Positions 8,630-17,482 of a stretch of 64,000 bases of DNA are shown here, one piece after another (the stretch's first letter is position 1; the number at the start of each line of letters is the position of its first letter). The notes under the pieces were generated by a model. That model ran no database searches. It saw nothing but the letters and a program-made list of their open reading frames with translations, and was not told the DNA's origin. This stretch comes from an uncultured Mycoplasmatota bacterium. Its GTDB lineage: Bacteria > Bacillota_I > Bacilli_A > RF39 > UBA660. The translations under genes were made by a program, and so were the position numbers. The stretch is from positions 1-64,000 of the forward strand of contig UQXO01000001.1 of assembly GCA_900545005.1 (NCBI GenBank), in the 5' to 3' direction.

Positions 8630-9700
8630 CTATTCTTCGATTTTTAAAGTTTGATTTTTCGGCTGAATTTGAATAAAAGTATTACCATCATTAACTTTTA
8701 AAGGTGTACCATCAAGATAAGTATAAACAGTCTTACTATCACGAGCAGTCTTCTCCCATTTAATCTTTATGGCATACCCATCGGATATATAGTAGCCTGT
8801 TCCTTTACCAATATTATTCAAAGTTTGACGACCCTTATCATCACCCGAAATGGTAGAATTGCTTACTTGATAAGTAATAATATTCTTAAAAGTATATTGT
8901 TTTTTAGTAATATCATCAATATGTTCTTTGTTATTAACATATCTTTTGTAGACTTTATTCTCTGTATCATAGACATATTTATCAGTAATACTAGATGAAT
9001 ATTTAATAGTCACTGTATTAGCCGGTATTTTATCATTAAAATCATCAGCGTTAAGTTCTTCAATTTGATAATTTAGAAGAGGAGTAACATCAGAAGTCGT
9101 ACGATATCCATATTTATTAGCAGCTTTCTTTAACATTTCCATAGTCGTAAATCCGGTATGTTCCCTGGAAACTTTTAAAGCCTTATCACGATAAAAGTAA
9201 GTCCCCTCACCGGTTAAGCCATTAATATTATTGATTTTATAAGTAGAAATGTCTCCTTGAGCTTGTGGAGACCACCCCCAATGAACGTAGATAGCATCAT
9301 TTTCCATTGCATAATCTAAGAAGTAATGACGACTAGAACGAATACTACCTATCTTGGCTGTTTCTTGGTCTTTAAATAAAGCCATATATCTCGTTAGGCC
9401 ACCCTCAACGATAATTTCATAGATTAAGTAAGCATCTTGAAGTCCCGCATGGTGGGCTCTAGCTTGGGAATGATTGTTTATCATCACGGCATAACTACGA
9501 CTTTTGGAATCTAAATCCATTATTTTCAACTTAGGTTTTTCTGGCTCGGTAACATTGTTATTTTGATTTTGATTATCATTTGGAGTATCACTAGCATTCT
9601 TCTTAGGAATTAAATTCAAGATGATAATAATAATCAAAAGAAGAATAGCACCACCAATTACTCCTAAAATAATTTTTCCTTTTAAACTTAATTTTTTCAT
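8630..9700 (-). CDS. DUF3048 domain protein (YerB-like), membrane anchored
   Basis: A 356-residue protein. Residues about 10-30 form a membrane anchor, followed by an Asn/Pro-rich linker. The DUF3048 signature is clear: YAVMINNHSQARAHHAGLQ, YEIIVEGGLTRYMALF, and KIGSIRSSRHYF, then the C-terminal YerB module with YPS-like strands. B. subtilis YerB is a putative lipoprotein; here there is no lipobox Cys, so anchoring is by the helix. Function is unknown. The chosen ATG has GGGGA six bases upstream; the in-frame GTG four codons earlier lies in the ribosome site. Confidence 0.88.
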   Translation of the reverse strand: MKKLSLKGKIILGVIGGAILLLIIIIILNLIPKKNASDTPNDNQNQNNNVTEPEKPKLKIMDLDSKSRSYAVMINNHSQARAHHAGLQDAYLIYEIIVEGGLTRYMALFKDQETAKIGSIRSSRHYFLDYAMENDAIYVHWGWSPQAQGDISTYKINNINGLTGEGTYFYRDKALKVSREHTGFTTMEMLKKAANKYGYRTTSDVTPLLNYQIEELNADDFNDKIPANTVTIKYSSSITDKYVYDTENKVYKRYVNNKEHIDDITKKQYTFKNIITYQVSNSTISGDDKGRQTLNNIGKGTGYYISDGYAIKIKWEKTARDSKTVYTYLDGTPLKVNDGNTFIQIQPKNQTLKIEE

Positions 9701-9714
9701 AATATTCCCCACTC

Positions 9715-10149
9715 TTAATAGTTATTTAGTCTTTTAGCTTGTCTTTGCAAGTCTCTTTCTTTAATAGTTTCTCTCTTATCATAAATTTTTTTCCCTTTAC
9801 ATAAGCCAATTGTTACTTTGGCTTTGCCATTCTTAAAATGAATATCCAAAGGAATTAAAGCATAGCCATTTCGAGTAACACCAGTGTATAATTTTTTTAT
9901 TTCATTCTTATGAAGAAGAAGTTTTCGAGTACGGCGTTCATCATGGTTAAAGATATTACCTTCTTCATATTTACCAATAAAAGCATTTAGAAGATATACT
10001 TCATTTTTACGAATTAGGACATAAGAATCTCTTAAATCAACGGCTGATTTACGAATCGATTTAATTTCGGTACCTTTAAGTTCAATCCCTGCTTCATAAG
10101 TTTCTTCGATAAAATACTCAAATTTTGCTTTTCTGTTTACGATTTCCAT
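9715..10149 (-). CDS. smpB: SsrA-binding protein SmpB
   Basis: A 144-residue SmpB of normal length. The N-terminal NRKAKFEYFIEETYEAGI block, GTEIKSIR, the YLLNAFIGKYEEGN strand and the basic tail (KGKKIYDKRETIKERD) are the family hallmarks. SmpB brings tmRNA to stalled ribosomes for trans-translation. It overlaps the end of rnr by 32 bases; RNase R is the nuclease that acts with tmRNA, so the pairing is functional. No ssrA gene was found in the window. Confidence 0.97.
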   Translation of the reverse strand: MEIVNRKAKFEYFIEETYEAGIELKGTEIKSIRKSAVDLRDSYVLIRKNEVYLLNAFIGKYEEGNIFNHDERRTRKLLLHKNEIKKLYTGVTRNGYALIPLDIHFKNGKAKVTIGLCKGKKIYDKRETIKERDLQRQAKRLNNY

Positions 10150-12244
10150 TTTTTTCTTCTACAATTTCAAAGTCAATCATCGCTGTTTCTTTGCTAGCAG
10201 CAACGCAACGGACTTTTACTTTATCTCCTAGTCTATATGTTTTTTTAGTACTTTTGCCAACCATACTTAAAAGTTCAGGAACGTAATTGAAATAATCTCC
10301 TTTTAGAGTACTGATATGAACCAAGCCCTCAATTAAATTATCTAATTCAACGAAGAAACCAAAGTTAGTTATAGTGTTAATCTTGCCGATAAACTCTTCC
10401 CCAATATGATTTTCCATATACTCAGCCATTTTCATATCATCTACATCTCGTTCAGCGTTAACCGCAGCCACTTCACGTTCACTACTATGTGCTGCTATCT
10501 GAGCAAGGGAATTTTCTAAAGTATTGATAGTAGTTTTAGAATAATCATTTTCCACTAAATACTTCTTTAAAAGGCGATGAACTTCTAAGTCAGGATAACG
10601 TCTAATTGGTGAAGTAAAATGGGTATAAGCACGGGAGGCAATACCGAAGTGTCCTAGATTTTCACTAGAATATTCTGCTTTACGCATACTACGAAGCAAC
10701 ATTTCCGAAAGAATAGCAAATTCTTTTTTATCTTTTAATTCACTAAGAATGCTTTGCATTGTCCGAGGGGTTATTTCTTTAGTGTTAGTTCTAATCCTGT
10801 AGCCAAGAATTTTTACCATTGTCATAAATTCTTCAATTTTTTCTGGTTTAGGAACTTCATGGATACGGTAGATAAATGGTAAATCCATGTTATAAATGTG
10901 ACTAGCAACACACTCATTGGCCGCTATCATAAAGTCTTCAATTAATTTTTCCCCTTCACCGCGAACACGTTTTTCAATGTCAATAGCGCATCCTTTTTCA
11001 TCTTGAATAATTTTTACTTCATCTAAATCAAAGTCAATGTAGCCTCTTCTTTCTTTAGCTTTGCGAAGTATTTTAGCAAGTTTATGCATTTCTTTTAAAG
11101 TATCAGCAAAATCCTCATAACCATCAGGAATAGTATTTTCCATAATAATTTTATTAACATTTTTATAAGTCATTTTCTTACGACTCTTTAGGTAACTAGG
11201 AAAAATATCATAAGATACCAATTGTCCTTCAGGATTATAAGTCATCACGCAAGACATACTAAGTCGTATAACCCCTTCATTTAAAGAACAAATTCCATTA
11301 GAAAGCTTATGAGGTAACATGGGAATTACGGTATCTGCTAGATAAGAAGAAGTCCCCCGATTGTAAGCTTCATCACCCAAAGCCGTATTTTCTTTAACAT
11401 AATTAGAGACATCAGCAATGTGAACTCCTAGGACATAATTATCGCCATCTTTTTCCAAGCTAATAGCATCATCAATATCTTTAGTATCATCTCCATCAAT
11501 GGTAAAAATCACTTTATCAGTTAAATCACGGCGATTCTTTAATTCACTAGAATCAACTTCATCAGGAATATCATCAAGTTCTTCAATAACTCTAGGATTA
11601 AAATCTTCATAAATCCCATATTTATATGCAATACTTAAAATATCTACTTGAGGATCATTTTTATGACCTATTATCTTTAAGACATCACCTAAGTATAAAT
11701 GATTTTTAAGACGTTCCGTGATTTCTACTAAGACTTTATGGCCTTCAACACAGTTATGAGTTGTATCAGGATTTAGTAAAACACTAATATCTTTACTAGA
11801 ATCATCTAGTTTCAAGTACATTTTATGTTGTTTAACGTAGACTTCACCGACTACATTCTTTAAGTCTCTTTTAATTATTTTAACAATCTTTCCCTCTGGT
11901 CTATCACCCTTAGAAGTCACTTCACATAAAACAATATCATCGGAGATAGCATCTTTAAGATTAGTTTTATCAATATAAATATCATCTTCTTCTGGAAGAA
12001 TAACAAATCCAAAGCCTTTTTTATTAACAGATAATTTACCTATTTTAAGAGATGGGCAATTTTTTAGAAGAATATATTTACCTTTCTTTGTATAAAAAAC
12101 TAGGTACTCGTTAATTAAAGCATTCAAAGTATCTTGTAATTCTTTTAACTCTTCTGCCGTTTTTAAATTTAATAAGTCATTTATTTCTATTAAAGTCTTC
12201 GCTTCATGTATATTTTTTAAAGTATTTAAAACTTGTTCTTTCAT
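10118..12244 (-). CDS. rnr: Ribonuclease R
   Basis: A 708-residue 3'-5' exoribonuclease of the RNB family. Order of domains: winged helix (about 1-60), two cold-shock/OB domains (about 65-200), the RNB catalytic domain with the metal-binding Asp cluster DGDDTKDIDDA (D250-D259), and a C-terminal S1 domain (about 620-695, GKINTITNFGFFVELD). A short basic tail follows. It degrades structured RNA and acts in trans-translation quality control. The gene is in the common secG-rnr-smpB order. Confidence 0.97.
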   Translation of the reverse strand: MKEQVLNTLKNIHEAKTLIEINDLLNLKTAEELKELQDTLNALINEYLVFYTKKGKYILLKNCPSLKIGKLSVNKKGFGFVILPEEDDIYIDKTNLKDAISDDIVLCEVTSKGDRPEGKIVKIIKRDLKNVVGEVYVKQHKMYLKLDDSSKDISVLLNPDTTHNCVEGHKVLVEITERLKNHLYLGDVLKIIGHKNDPQVDILSIAYKYGIYEDFNPRVIEELDDIPDEVDSSELKNRRDLTDKVIFTIDGDDTKDIDDAISLEKDGDNYVLGVHIADVSNYVKENTALGDEAYNRGTSSYLADTVIPMLPHKLSNGICSLNEGVIRLSMSCVMTYNPEGQLVSYDIFPSYLKSRKKMTYKNVNKIIMENTIPDGYEDFADTLKEMHKLAKILRKAKERRGYIDFDLDEVKIIQDEKGCAIDIEKRVRGEGEKLIEDFMIAANECVASHIYNMDLPFIYRIHEVPKPEKIEEFMTMVKILGYRIRTNTKEITPRTMQSILSELKDKKEFAILSEMLLRSMRKAEYSSENLGHFGIASRAYTHFTSPIRRYPDLEVHRLLKKYLVENDYSKTTINTLENSLAQIAAHSSEREVAAVNAERDVDDMKMAEYMENHIGEEFIGKINTITNFGFFVELDNLIEGLVHISTLKGDYFNYVPELLSMVGKSTKKTYRLGDKVKVRCVAASKETAMIDFEIVEEKNGNRKQKSKI

Positions 12245-12259
12245 ATAAACCTTTCTATA

Positions 12260-12682
12260 TTAACCATTTAATTCTTGGTGAAATTCACAGTCTTTTACAA
12301 GGTAACCATTATCATTATTCCAACGTATAATCACATAACTGCCATATTCTTTTAACCTAGTTTTAATATCAAGACCAGTATCATCATAGGTTGTATAGGC
12401 ATCAATTAAACCATTGTCTATTAATTGTTTTAGTGTTATATGGCATTGCCCGGCACTTTTTGCCATACATTCATCACGTGTAAAACCAGCAATTGTTTTA
12501 ATATTTATGCTGTCAACGGCATTACAGGCAACATCGGTTATTCTTTTATTATTTTTTTCAGCCAGAGTTTGTTCTTGTTTACTAGTACTACCGCCTAAAT
12601 TAATAACAACCACAGTTGATGACAGAACAATTAAGAGAATGGTTGCAATCAATTCGATTAATGTAAAACCTTTATTATTCAT
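12260..12682 (-). CDS. Type IV pilin-like (pseudopilin) protein
   Basis: A 140-residue protein with a class III signal: MNNKG then FTLIELIATILLIVLSS, where a prepilin peptidase would cut after Gly5 and methylate Phe. The hydrophobic helix is at about 6-28. Four Cys residues in the rest could form two disulphides. It resembles ComG-type pseudopilins of DNA-uptake machines or short secretion pseudopilins. No assembly ATPase, membrane platform or prepilin peptidase is in the window, so it is an orphan inserted between secG and rnr. The coding start has AGAGGT five bases upstream. Confidence 0.8.
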   Translation of the reverse strand: MNNKGFTLIELIATILLIVLSSTVVVINLGGSTSKQEQTLAEKNNKRITDVACNAVDSINIKTIAGFTRDECMAKSAGQCHITLKQLIDNGLIDAYTTYDDTGLDIKTRLKEYGSYVIIRWNNDNGYLVKDCEFHQELNG

Positions 12683-12716
12683 TTTTTACCTCTAATTCCA
12701 TTATAAGACATATTTA

Positions 12717-12750
12717 GTTTAAAAAAAAGTCTTTTAATTGTAAGACTTTT
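12717..12750 (-). terminator. Rho-independent terminator after secG
   Basis: On the minus strand AAAGTCTT and AAGACTTT flank an 8-base loop and are followed by a run of T and A. It starts at the secG stop codon. It may be leaky, since rnr needs transcription from somewhere upstream or from its own promoter. Confidence 0.75.
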
Positions 12751-12967
12751 ATTTTTGTAAAAATATAATCAACGCTATTACGAAGAAAAGAATTCCTAGT
12801 ATTAAAGTTAAACGACTAATGAGTAACTCTAATCCTCTTTCTTTTTGATGAGTAAACAAAGCTTCATTCCCGCCAGATATAATTTGTCCAGCATCGCTTG
12901 CTTTATTGCTTTGTAATAAGACTATAGCAATTAAAAATATTGATACAACTAATAATGCAGTTTCCAT
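12749..12967 (-). CDS. secG: Preprotein translocase subunit SecG
   Basis: A 72-residue protein with two membrane helices (about 3-21 and 50-70) and the conserved cytosolic segment with QSNKASDAGQIISGG and a following FTHQKERG. SecG assists the SecYEG channel. I start at the ATG preceded by GGAAGTGG; the longer frame from 13021 adds 18 residues not typical of SecG. It sits between eno and rnr, the usual Firmicute order. Confidence 0.93.
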   Translation of the reverse strand: METALLVVSIFLIAIVLLQSNKASDAGQIISGGNEALFTHQKERGLELLISRLTLILGILFFVIALIIFLQK

Positions 12968-13050
12968 GATTGCCACTTCCATTTCTTGTAAAACTATATC
13001 ATACTTACCCATCAATTTCAAGAATTAACAGAAATTATAAGTTTGATTTC

Positions 13051-14283
13051 CTATTTTTCAGTTAGTTTTTCTTCAATTCTTAATAAGCGATTATATTTAG
13101 CTATTCTTTCTCCGCGTGATAGAGAACCAGTTTTAATATATGGAATATCTAAACCAACTGCTAAATCAGCAATAAAGGTATCTTCGGTTTCACCACTACG
13201 ATGAGAAATTACCATTTTATAATTATTTTGTCTAGCAAGTAAAATTGTTTGCATCATTTCCGAAACAGTACCAATTTGGTTTGCTTTTAACAGAATGGCA
13301 TTACCAGCATGCATATCGATAGCTTTTTGTAAGAATTTCTTATTGGTTACGAAGTAATCATCACCAACTAGCATAATCTTTTCACCTATCTTGGCTGTTA
13401 ATTTTGCTAATGATTCAAAATCATCTTCCATGAAAGCATCTTCAATGCTAATAATTGGATACTTAGCGATTAAACCTAAATAATAATTCGTTAAATCTTC
13501 ACTAGTTAAGTTTTTCTTATCAACACTATAAGTCTTAGTTGCATCATCATACATTTCACTTGAAGCAGCATCTAGAGCGATAAATACCTCTTCACCTGGT
13601 TTATAGCCAGCTTCAGTTATAGCTTTAACGATAAGTTCTAAAGCTTCCTCATTATTTTTTAAGTTTGGAGCAAAACCGCCTTCATCACCAACACCTGTTG
13701 ATAAACCCATACCATCAAGGATTTTTTTTAGTGTATGAAATACTTCAGCACCCGCTCTTAATCTTTCTTTGAATGGTTTAATAACAGGAACAATCATAAA
13801 TTCTTGAATATCTAAATCATTATTAGCATGTTTGCCACCATTAACGATATTCATCATAGGAATAGGTAAGCCAACATTTCCATTAGAAACAAATTCGTAT
13901 AATTCTTTATTAGCAGCTTGGGCAGCAGCTTTTAAACAAGCTAGTGAAACAGCTAAAGTAGCATTGGCTCCTAATTTAGTTTTAAATTCAGTTCCATCTA
14001 ATTTTAATAAAGTCGCATCAATTTCATTTTGAATTAGTTCTTTTCCTTCTAATTCTTTGGCAATAATATCATTAACATTAGATACAGCTTTTAATACTCC
14101 TTTGCCACTATAACGATTTTTGTCACCATCTCTTAGTTCAAGTGCTTCTCTAGATCCAGTTGAAGCTCCAGATGGAACAGAAGCAGTTGCAATAATGCCA
14201 TTTTCTAATTCACAATCGCATTCAACAGTAGGATTTCCTCTTGAATCAAGGATTTCTCTTGCAAATATTTTCTTTATTTTCAT
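13051..14283 (-). CDS. eno: Enolase
   Basis: A 410-residue glycolytic enolase (2-phosphoglycerate to phosphoenolpyruvate). The N-terminal ILDSRGNPTVE, the SGASTGSREALELRD loop, NVNDIIAKEL, DEGGFAPNL, the metal ligands in ALDAASSE and SIEDAFMEDD, the signature ILLKANQIGTVSE and the catalytic SHRSGETED are all present. It is slightly shorter than the usual 430 residues. The start is the ATG with AAGGTGG seven bases upstream. It has its own promoter. The usual glycolytic neighbours (gap, pgk, tpi, gpm) are not in the window. Confidence 0.97.
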   Translation of the reverse strand: MKIKKIFAREILDSRGNPTVECDCELENGIIATASVPSGASTGSREALELRDGDKNRYSGKGVLKAVSNVNDIIAKELEGKELIQNEIDATLLKLDGTEFKTKLGANATLAVSLACLKAAAQAANKELYEFVSNGNVGLPIPMMNIVNGGKHANNDLDIQEFMIVPVIKPFKERLRAGAEVFHTLKKILDGMGLSTGVGDEGGFAPNLKNNEEALELIVKAITEAGYKPGEEVFIALDAASSEMYDDATKTYSVDKKNLTSEDLTNYYLGLIAKYPIISIEDAFMEDDFESLAKLTAKIGEKIMLVGDDYFVTNKKFLQKAIDMHAGNAILLKANQIGTVSEMMQTILLARQNNYKMVISHRSGETEDTFIADLAVGLDIPYIKTGSLSRGERIAKYNRLLRIEEKLTEK

Positions 14284-14313
14284 ATAATTACCACCTTCAT
14301 TTTGTACTTTTAT

Positions 14314-14342
14314 AGTATACATCTTTTTATTTTTTTTAGCAA
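14314..14342 (-). promoter_or_regulatory. Promoter of eno
   Basis: On the minus strand TTGCTA (14342-14337), 17 bases, TATACT (14319-14314). Transcription would start near 14307, giving a leader of about 24 bases. Confidence 0.75.
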
Positions 14343-14370
14343 TAAAATCCTCTGAAAAATCAGATGATTA
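14343..14370 (-). terminator. Second terminator-like hairpin before eno
   Basis: On the minus strand AATCATCTGA and TCAGAGGATT form a stem with one mismatch and a TTTT loop, followed by TTTATT. It backs up the stronger terminator of the DUF308 gene and abuts the eno -35 box. Confidence 0.4.
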
Positions 14371-14450
14371 TGTCTCTTTTAAATATCACAATCTTTCAAG
14401 CTATTTTGGAATTGATTATATCGTTTTTAATAAATAATTAATTATTTCCA

Positions 14451-14476
14451 AGAAAAAAACTGCTATTAAAGCAATT
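14451..14476 (-). terminator. Rho-independent terminator
   Basis: On the minus strand AATTGCT and AGCAGTT pair around a five-base loop and are followed by TTTTTTC. It begins directly after the stop of the DUF308 gene. Confidence 0.75.
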
Positions 14477-15049
14477 TTATTCAAAAAGTATTTTAACTAT
14501 TTCTTTAACTCTTTGTCTAAATAATATTTGTTGTAGAAAATCAATAGCGGCATAAACGCAAGTAATTATCCCAACGAATGTAGTTAAAACTAAAGCCGTT
14601 TTAAAAGGATTAATGATTACAACAATACCAATAATTAAGGTCAATATAGAAGTCACTAAAGAAAATAACCATGTCTCCTCTTTAAATTTCTTTAATTGTA
14701 AAGCTAAGGCAAACTTAAAGGATGCTGATAAAATTAGCCAAATGCCAAGACCAATAGTTATTATTCCTGATAAAGATAAAGGATTAATAATCATAAAAAT
14801 ACCAGCGATTGCGCTTAAAATACCATAAGTTACTTCAGCAACAAAGAAAGGACTATGTTGCATATTAATAATGTACTTGATGATGTTATAAATACCAATG
14901 ATAACTAGTGTAATACCAAACCCTACTCCTAACACCGTTGTTGAACTACTAGGATTACTAGCAAAATACACACCTAAAGCAAATAGTAAAATGTCAATTA
15001 CCATTTGACCGTAAGTGGCAATATTAAATAATTTTTTCTTTTCTTTCAT
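14477..15049 (-). CDS. DUF308 (HdeD-like) membrane protein
   Basis: A 190-residue protein with six membrane helices arranged in three similar pairs, each with the small-residue pattern GxxxIINPLSLSGII or VVIINPFKTALVL, typical of the DUF308/HdeD family. HdeD in E. coli is linked to acid resistance; for Firmicute members the role is unknown. A second family member is at 39555-40193. AAAGGT lies before the ATG. Monocistronic by its terminators. Confidence 0.85.
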   Translation of the reverse strand: MKEKKKLFNIATYGQMVIDILLFALGVYFASNPSSSTTVLGVGFGITLVIIGIYNIIKYIINMQHSPFFVAEVTYGILSAIAGIFMIINPLSLSGIITIGLGIWLILSASFKFALALQLKKFKEETWLFSLVTSILTLIIGIVVIINPFKTALVLTTFVGIITCVYAAIDFLQQILFRQRVKEIVKILFE

Positions 15050-15098
15050 AAATTACCTTTCCAACAATATTGTAAGATTTTAACTTTTAATTGTCAAA

Positions 15099-16148
15099 CT
15101 ATTCCGAGCCATAAATTTGTTCTTGACAATAATTGATTCTATTACTATATAAAGTATCCTCTAGCTCTTGATATTTCTTATTAATATTAGAAATTATCTC
15201 TTTATAATTACTATTGCCGAGCTCGGTTAGGATACTCGCATAATAAGGATTGGTATAATAAACAATCCCATTATTATGAAAATAACTATTATATTGGCCA
15301 TACTTAGTGGCAGCTTCTATTTTTCTATCTTCATCTTTTAAGTAATTATCCTGACTAGAAGTGAAGTATGATTTTAATTCTTTGCCTAATGTAGAATTAT
15401 TATTTATAAAATTATACAATTCTTTTACATATATTATGGCATCGTTGACATTCATGTCGCCAAAATTATCTTTTCCAAGAACAGAATGATTTAAAGTTGA
15501 GGTAGCACCCAAAGAATTACCAAAAGCTTTTAAATTATCGTAACCAATATAGTTAACAAGCATATGATGTGCCGTATTATCACTAACAGTAATTGCATAT
15601 TTAACAAGGTCTCGTAAACTTACCATATCATTGATTTTATGTTTGATCATACCAGCTGAATAACTAGACTTGAACTTAGCTAAGTATTTTACAGTTTCAT
15701 CCAAGTTAATATTTCCTTTAGCAGCTTCTTCATAGATATATAAGGCATCAAGTATTTTAATAGTACTGGCAGCATAATAAATTTTATCCTGATTATACAC
15801 ATAAGTATAGTTAGTTTTAATATCCACAAATTTTACACTAACGCTATATTTTTTTAAATATGTTGTTAATTCAATTTCTTTCTGCTCTAAATTTCCCGTT
15901 TTTTCTTCTTCTGTATATTCTTGAGCTAAGCAATCATTATATTTTTTCTCTAATTCAGCTTTTTTATCTTGTTTTGACTTTACCGCTTCAATTTTTTCTT
16001 TTAAATAATCATAAGTACTGTTAAAAGTTTCTTCATAATTATTAAAGGAATTTTTTAAAATCAAAAATAATACAACTAAAATAATAATTAGCAAAATCGT
16101 TCGCGGAGCTTTTTTTAATTTTCTTCTTTTTCTTCTTTTTTTCGCCAT
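15099..16148 (-). CDS. Membrane-anchored serine hydrolase, class A beta-lactamase fold
   Basis: A 349-residue protein. An Arg/Lys-rich cytosolic start is followed by a membrane helix (about 16-32) and a Lys/Glu-rich coiled-coil segment (about 35-85). The domain from about 95 has the active-site motifs of the penicillin-binding beta-lactamase2 family: S128-T-I-K131 (SxxK), S189-D190-N191 (SDN) and K282-Y-G284 in place of KTG, the last being common in non-lactamase members. It may act on cell-wall peptides rather than on antibiotics; substrate is not known. The ATG used follows GGGTG; an in-frame GTG four codons upstream is less likely. Confidence 0.82.
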   Translation of the reverse strand: MAKKRRKRRKLKKAPRTILLIIILVVLFLILKNSFNNYEETFNSTYDYLKEKIEAVKSKQDKKAELEKKYNDCLAQEYTEEEKTGNLEQKEIELTTYLKKYSVSVKFVDIKTNYTYVYNQDKIYYAASTIKILDALYIYEEAAKGNINLDETVKYLAKFKSSYSAGMIKHKINDMVSLRDLVKYAITVSDNTAHHMLVNYIGYDNLKAFGNSLGATSTLNHSVLGKDNFGDMNVNDAIIYVKELYNFINNNSTLGKELKSYFTSSQDNYLKDEDRKIEAATKYGQYNSYFHNNGIVYYTNPYYASILTELGNSNYKEIISNINKKYQELEDTLYSNRINYCQEQIYGSE

Positions 16149-16185
16149 AATGACACCCACTTAAGTATATTATATCCAATTTTAG

Positions 16186-16217
16186 GCAAAAAAAAAGCGA
16201 AACATTAAAGTTTCACT
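16186..16217 (-). terminator. Terminator of the str operon
   Basis: On the minus strand AGTGAAAC and GTTTCGCT pair (one G-U) around a six-base loop and are followed by nine T. It lies 17 bases after the tuf stop. Confidence 0.88.
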
Positions 16218-16234
16218 TAATCTTCTCAGTTTAA

Positions 16235-17410
16235 TTACTCAAGAATGTCAGTAACAGAACCAGCACCTACAGTACGTCCACCTTCACGGATAGAGAACTT
16301 AGTACCTTTTTCTAAGGCAATTGGTGCAATTAATTCTACTGTCATATCAACATTGTCGCCTGGCATAACCATTTCAACACCTGCTGGTAATTCAATAACA
16401 CCTGTAACATCAGTTGTTCTGAAATAGAATTGAGGTCTGTAGTTTGAGAAGAATGGAGTATGACGTCCGCCTTCTTCTTTGCTTAATACATAAACTTTAG
16501 CAGTAAATTTATGATGAGGAGTAACTGAACCTGGTTTAGCAAGAACTTGTCCACGTTCTACTTCATCACGGTTAATACCACGAAGTAATGCACCAGCATT
16601 ATCACCAGCTTGAGCGAAGTCTAGAGATTTTCTAAACATTTCGATACCAGTAACAACAGTCTTTCTTGTAGGTTTAAGACCAACGATTTCAACTTCATCG
16701 TTAAGTTGTAATTTACCACGTTCTACACGACCAGTAACAACTGTACCACGTCCAGAAATAGTAAATACATCTTCGATACTCATTAAGAATGGTTTATCTA
16801 AGTCTCTTACAGGAACATCAAAATATGTATCGCAAGCTTCCATTAATTTCTTAATTGCGCCAGCACCCATATCAGATTCATCACCCTCAAGAGCCTTAAG
16901 AGCAGATCCACGGATGATAGGACAATTAGCATCAAAACCATATTCTCCTAATAATTCACGGATTTCCATTTCTACTAAGTCTAATAATTCAGGATCTTCA
17001 ACCATATCGCATTTGTTGATAAATACAAGAATTTTAGGAACACCTACTTGACGAGCAAGTAAAATATGTTCTCTAGTTTGAGGCATAGGACCATCTGTTG
17101 CTGAAACAACTAGGATAGCACCATCCATTTGGGCTGCACCAGTAATCATGTTTTTAACGTAGTCAGCATGACCTGGGCAATCTACGTGAGCATAGTGACG
17201 AGTTGCAGTTTCATACTCAACGTGAGCGGTATTAATTGTAATACCTCTTTCTCTTTCTTCAGGAGCTGCATCGATTTCTGAATAATCTTTGAACTCTTTA
17301 CTGAAATATTTAGTAATAGCAGCAGTTAAAGTAGTTTTACCATGGTCTACATGACCGATAGTACCAATATTTAAATGCTCTTTACTTCTGTCAAATTTTT
17401 CTTTTGCCAT
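16235..17410 (-). CDS. tuf: Elongation factor Tu
   Basis: A 391-residue EF-Tu. G1 GHVDHGKT at about 18-25, the effector RGITINTAHVEYE, G3 DCPGH, G4 NKCD and the G5 SAL segment are present, followed by domains II and III (SIEDVFTISGRGTVVTGR, GMAG-like GDNVDM). It delivers aminoacyl-tRNA to the ribosome. It is the last gene of the str operon (rpsL-rpsG-fusA-tuf), 72 bases after fusA, with AAGGAG upstream and a strong terminator behind. Confidence 0.99.
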   Translation of the reverse strand: MAKEKFDRSKEHLNIGTIGHVDHGKTTLTAAITKYFSKEFKDYSEIDAAPEERERGITINTAHVEYETATRHYAHVDCPGHADYVKNMITGAAQMDGAILVVSATDGPMPQTREHILLARQVGVPKILVFINKCDMVEDPELLDLVEMEIRELLGEYGFDANCPIIRGSALKALEGDESDMGAGAIKKLMEACDTYFDVPVRDLDKPFLMSIEDVFTISGRGTVVTGRVERGKLQLNDEVEIVGLKPTRKTVVTGIEMFRKSLDFAQAGDNAGALLRGINRDEVERGQVLAKPGSVTPHHKFTAKVYVLSKEEGGRHTPFFSNYRPQFYFRTTDVTGVIELPAGVEMVMPGDNVDMTVELIAPIALEKGTKFSIREGGRTVGAGSVTDILE

Positions 17411-17482
17411 ATTAAATATTCTCCTTCTTTTTAATTACATATTTATTTTATCTAATGCTTGATGTTTTTTCAAGTATTATTT

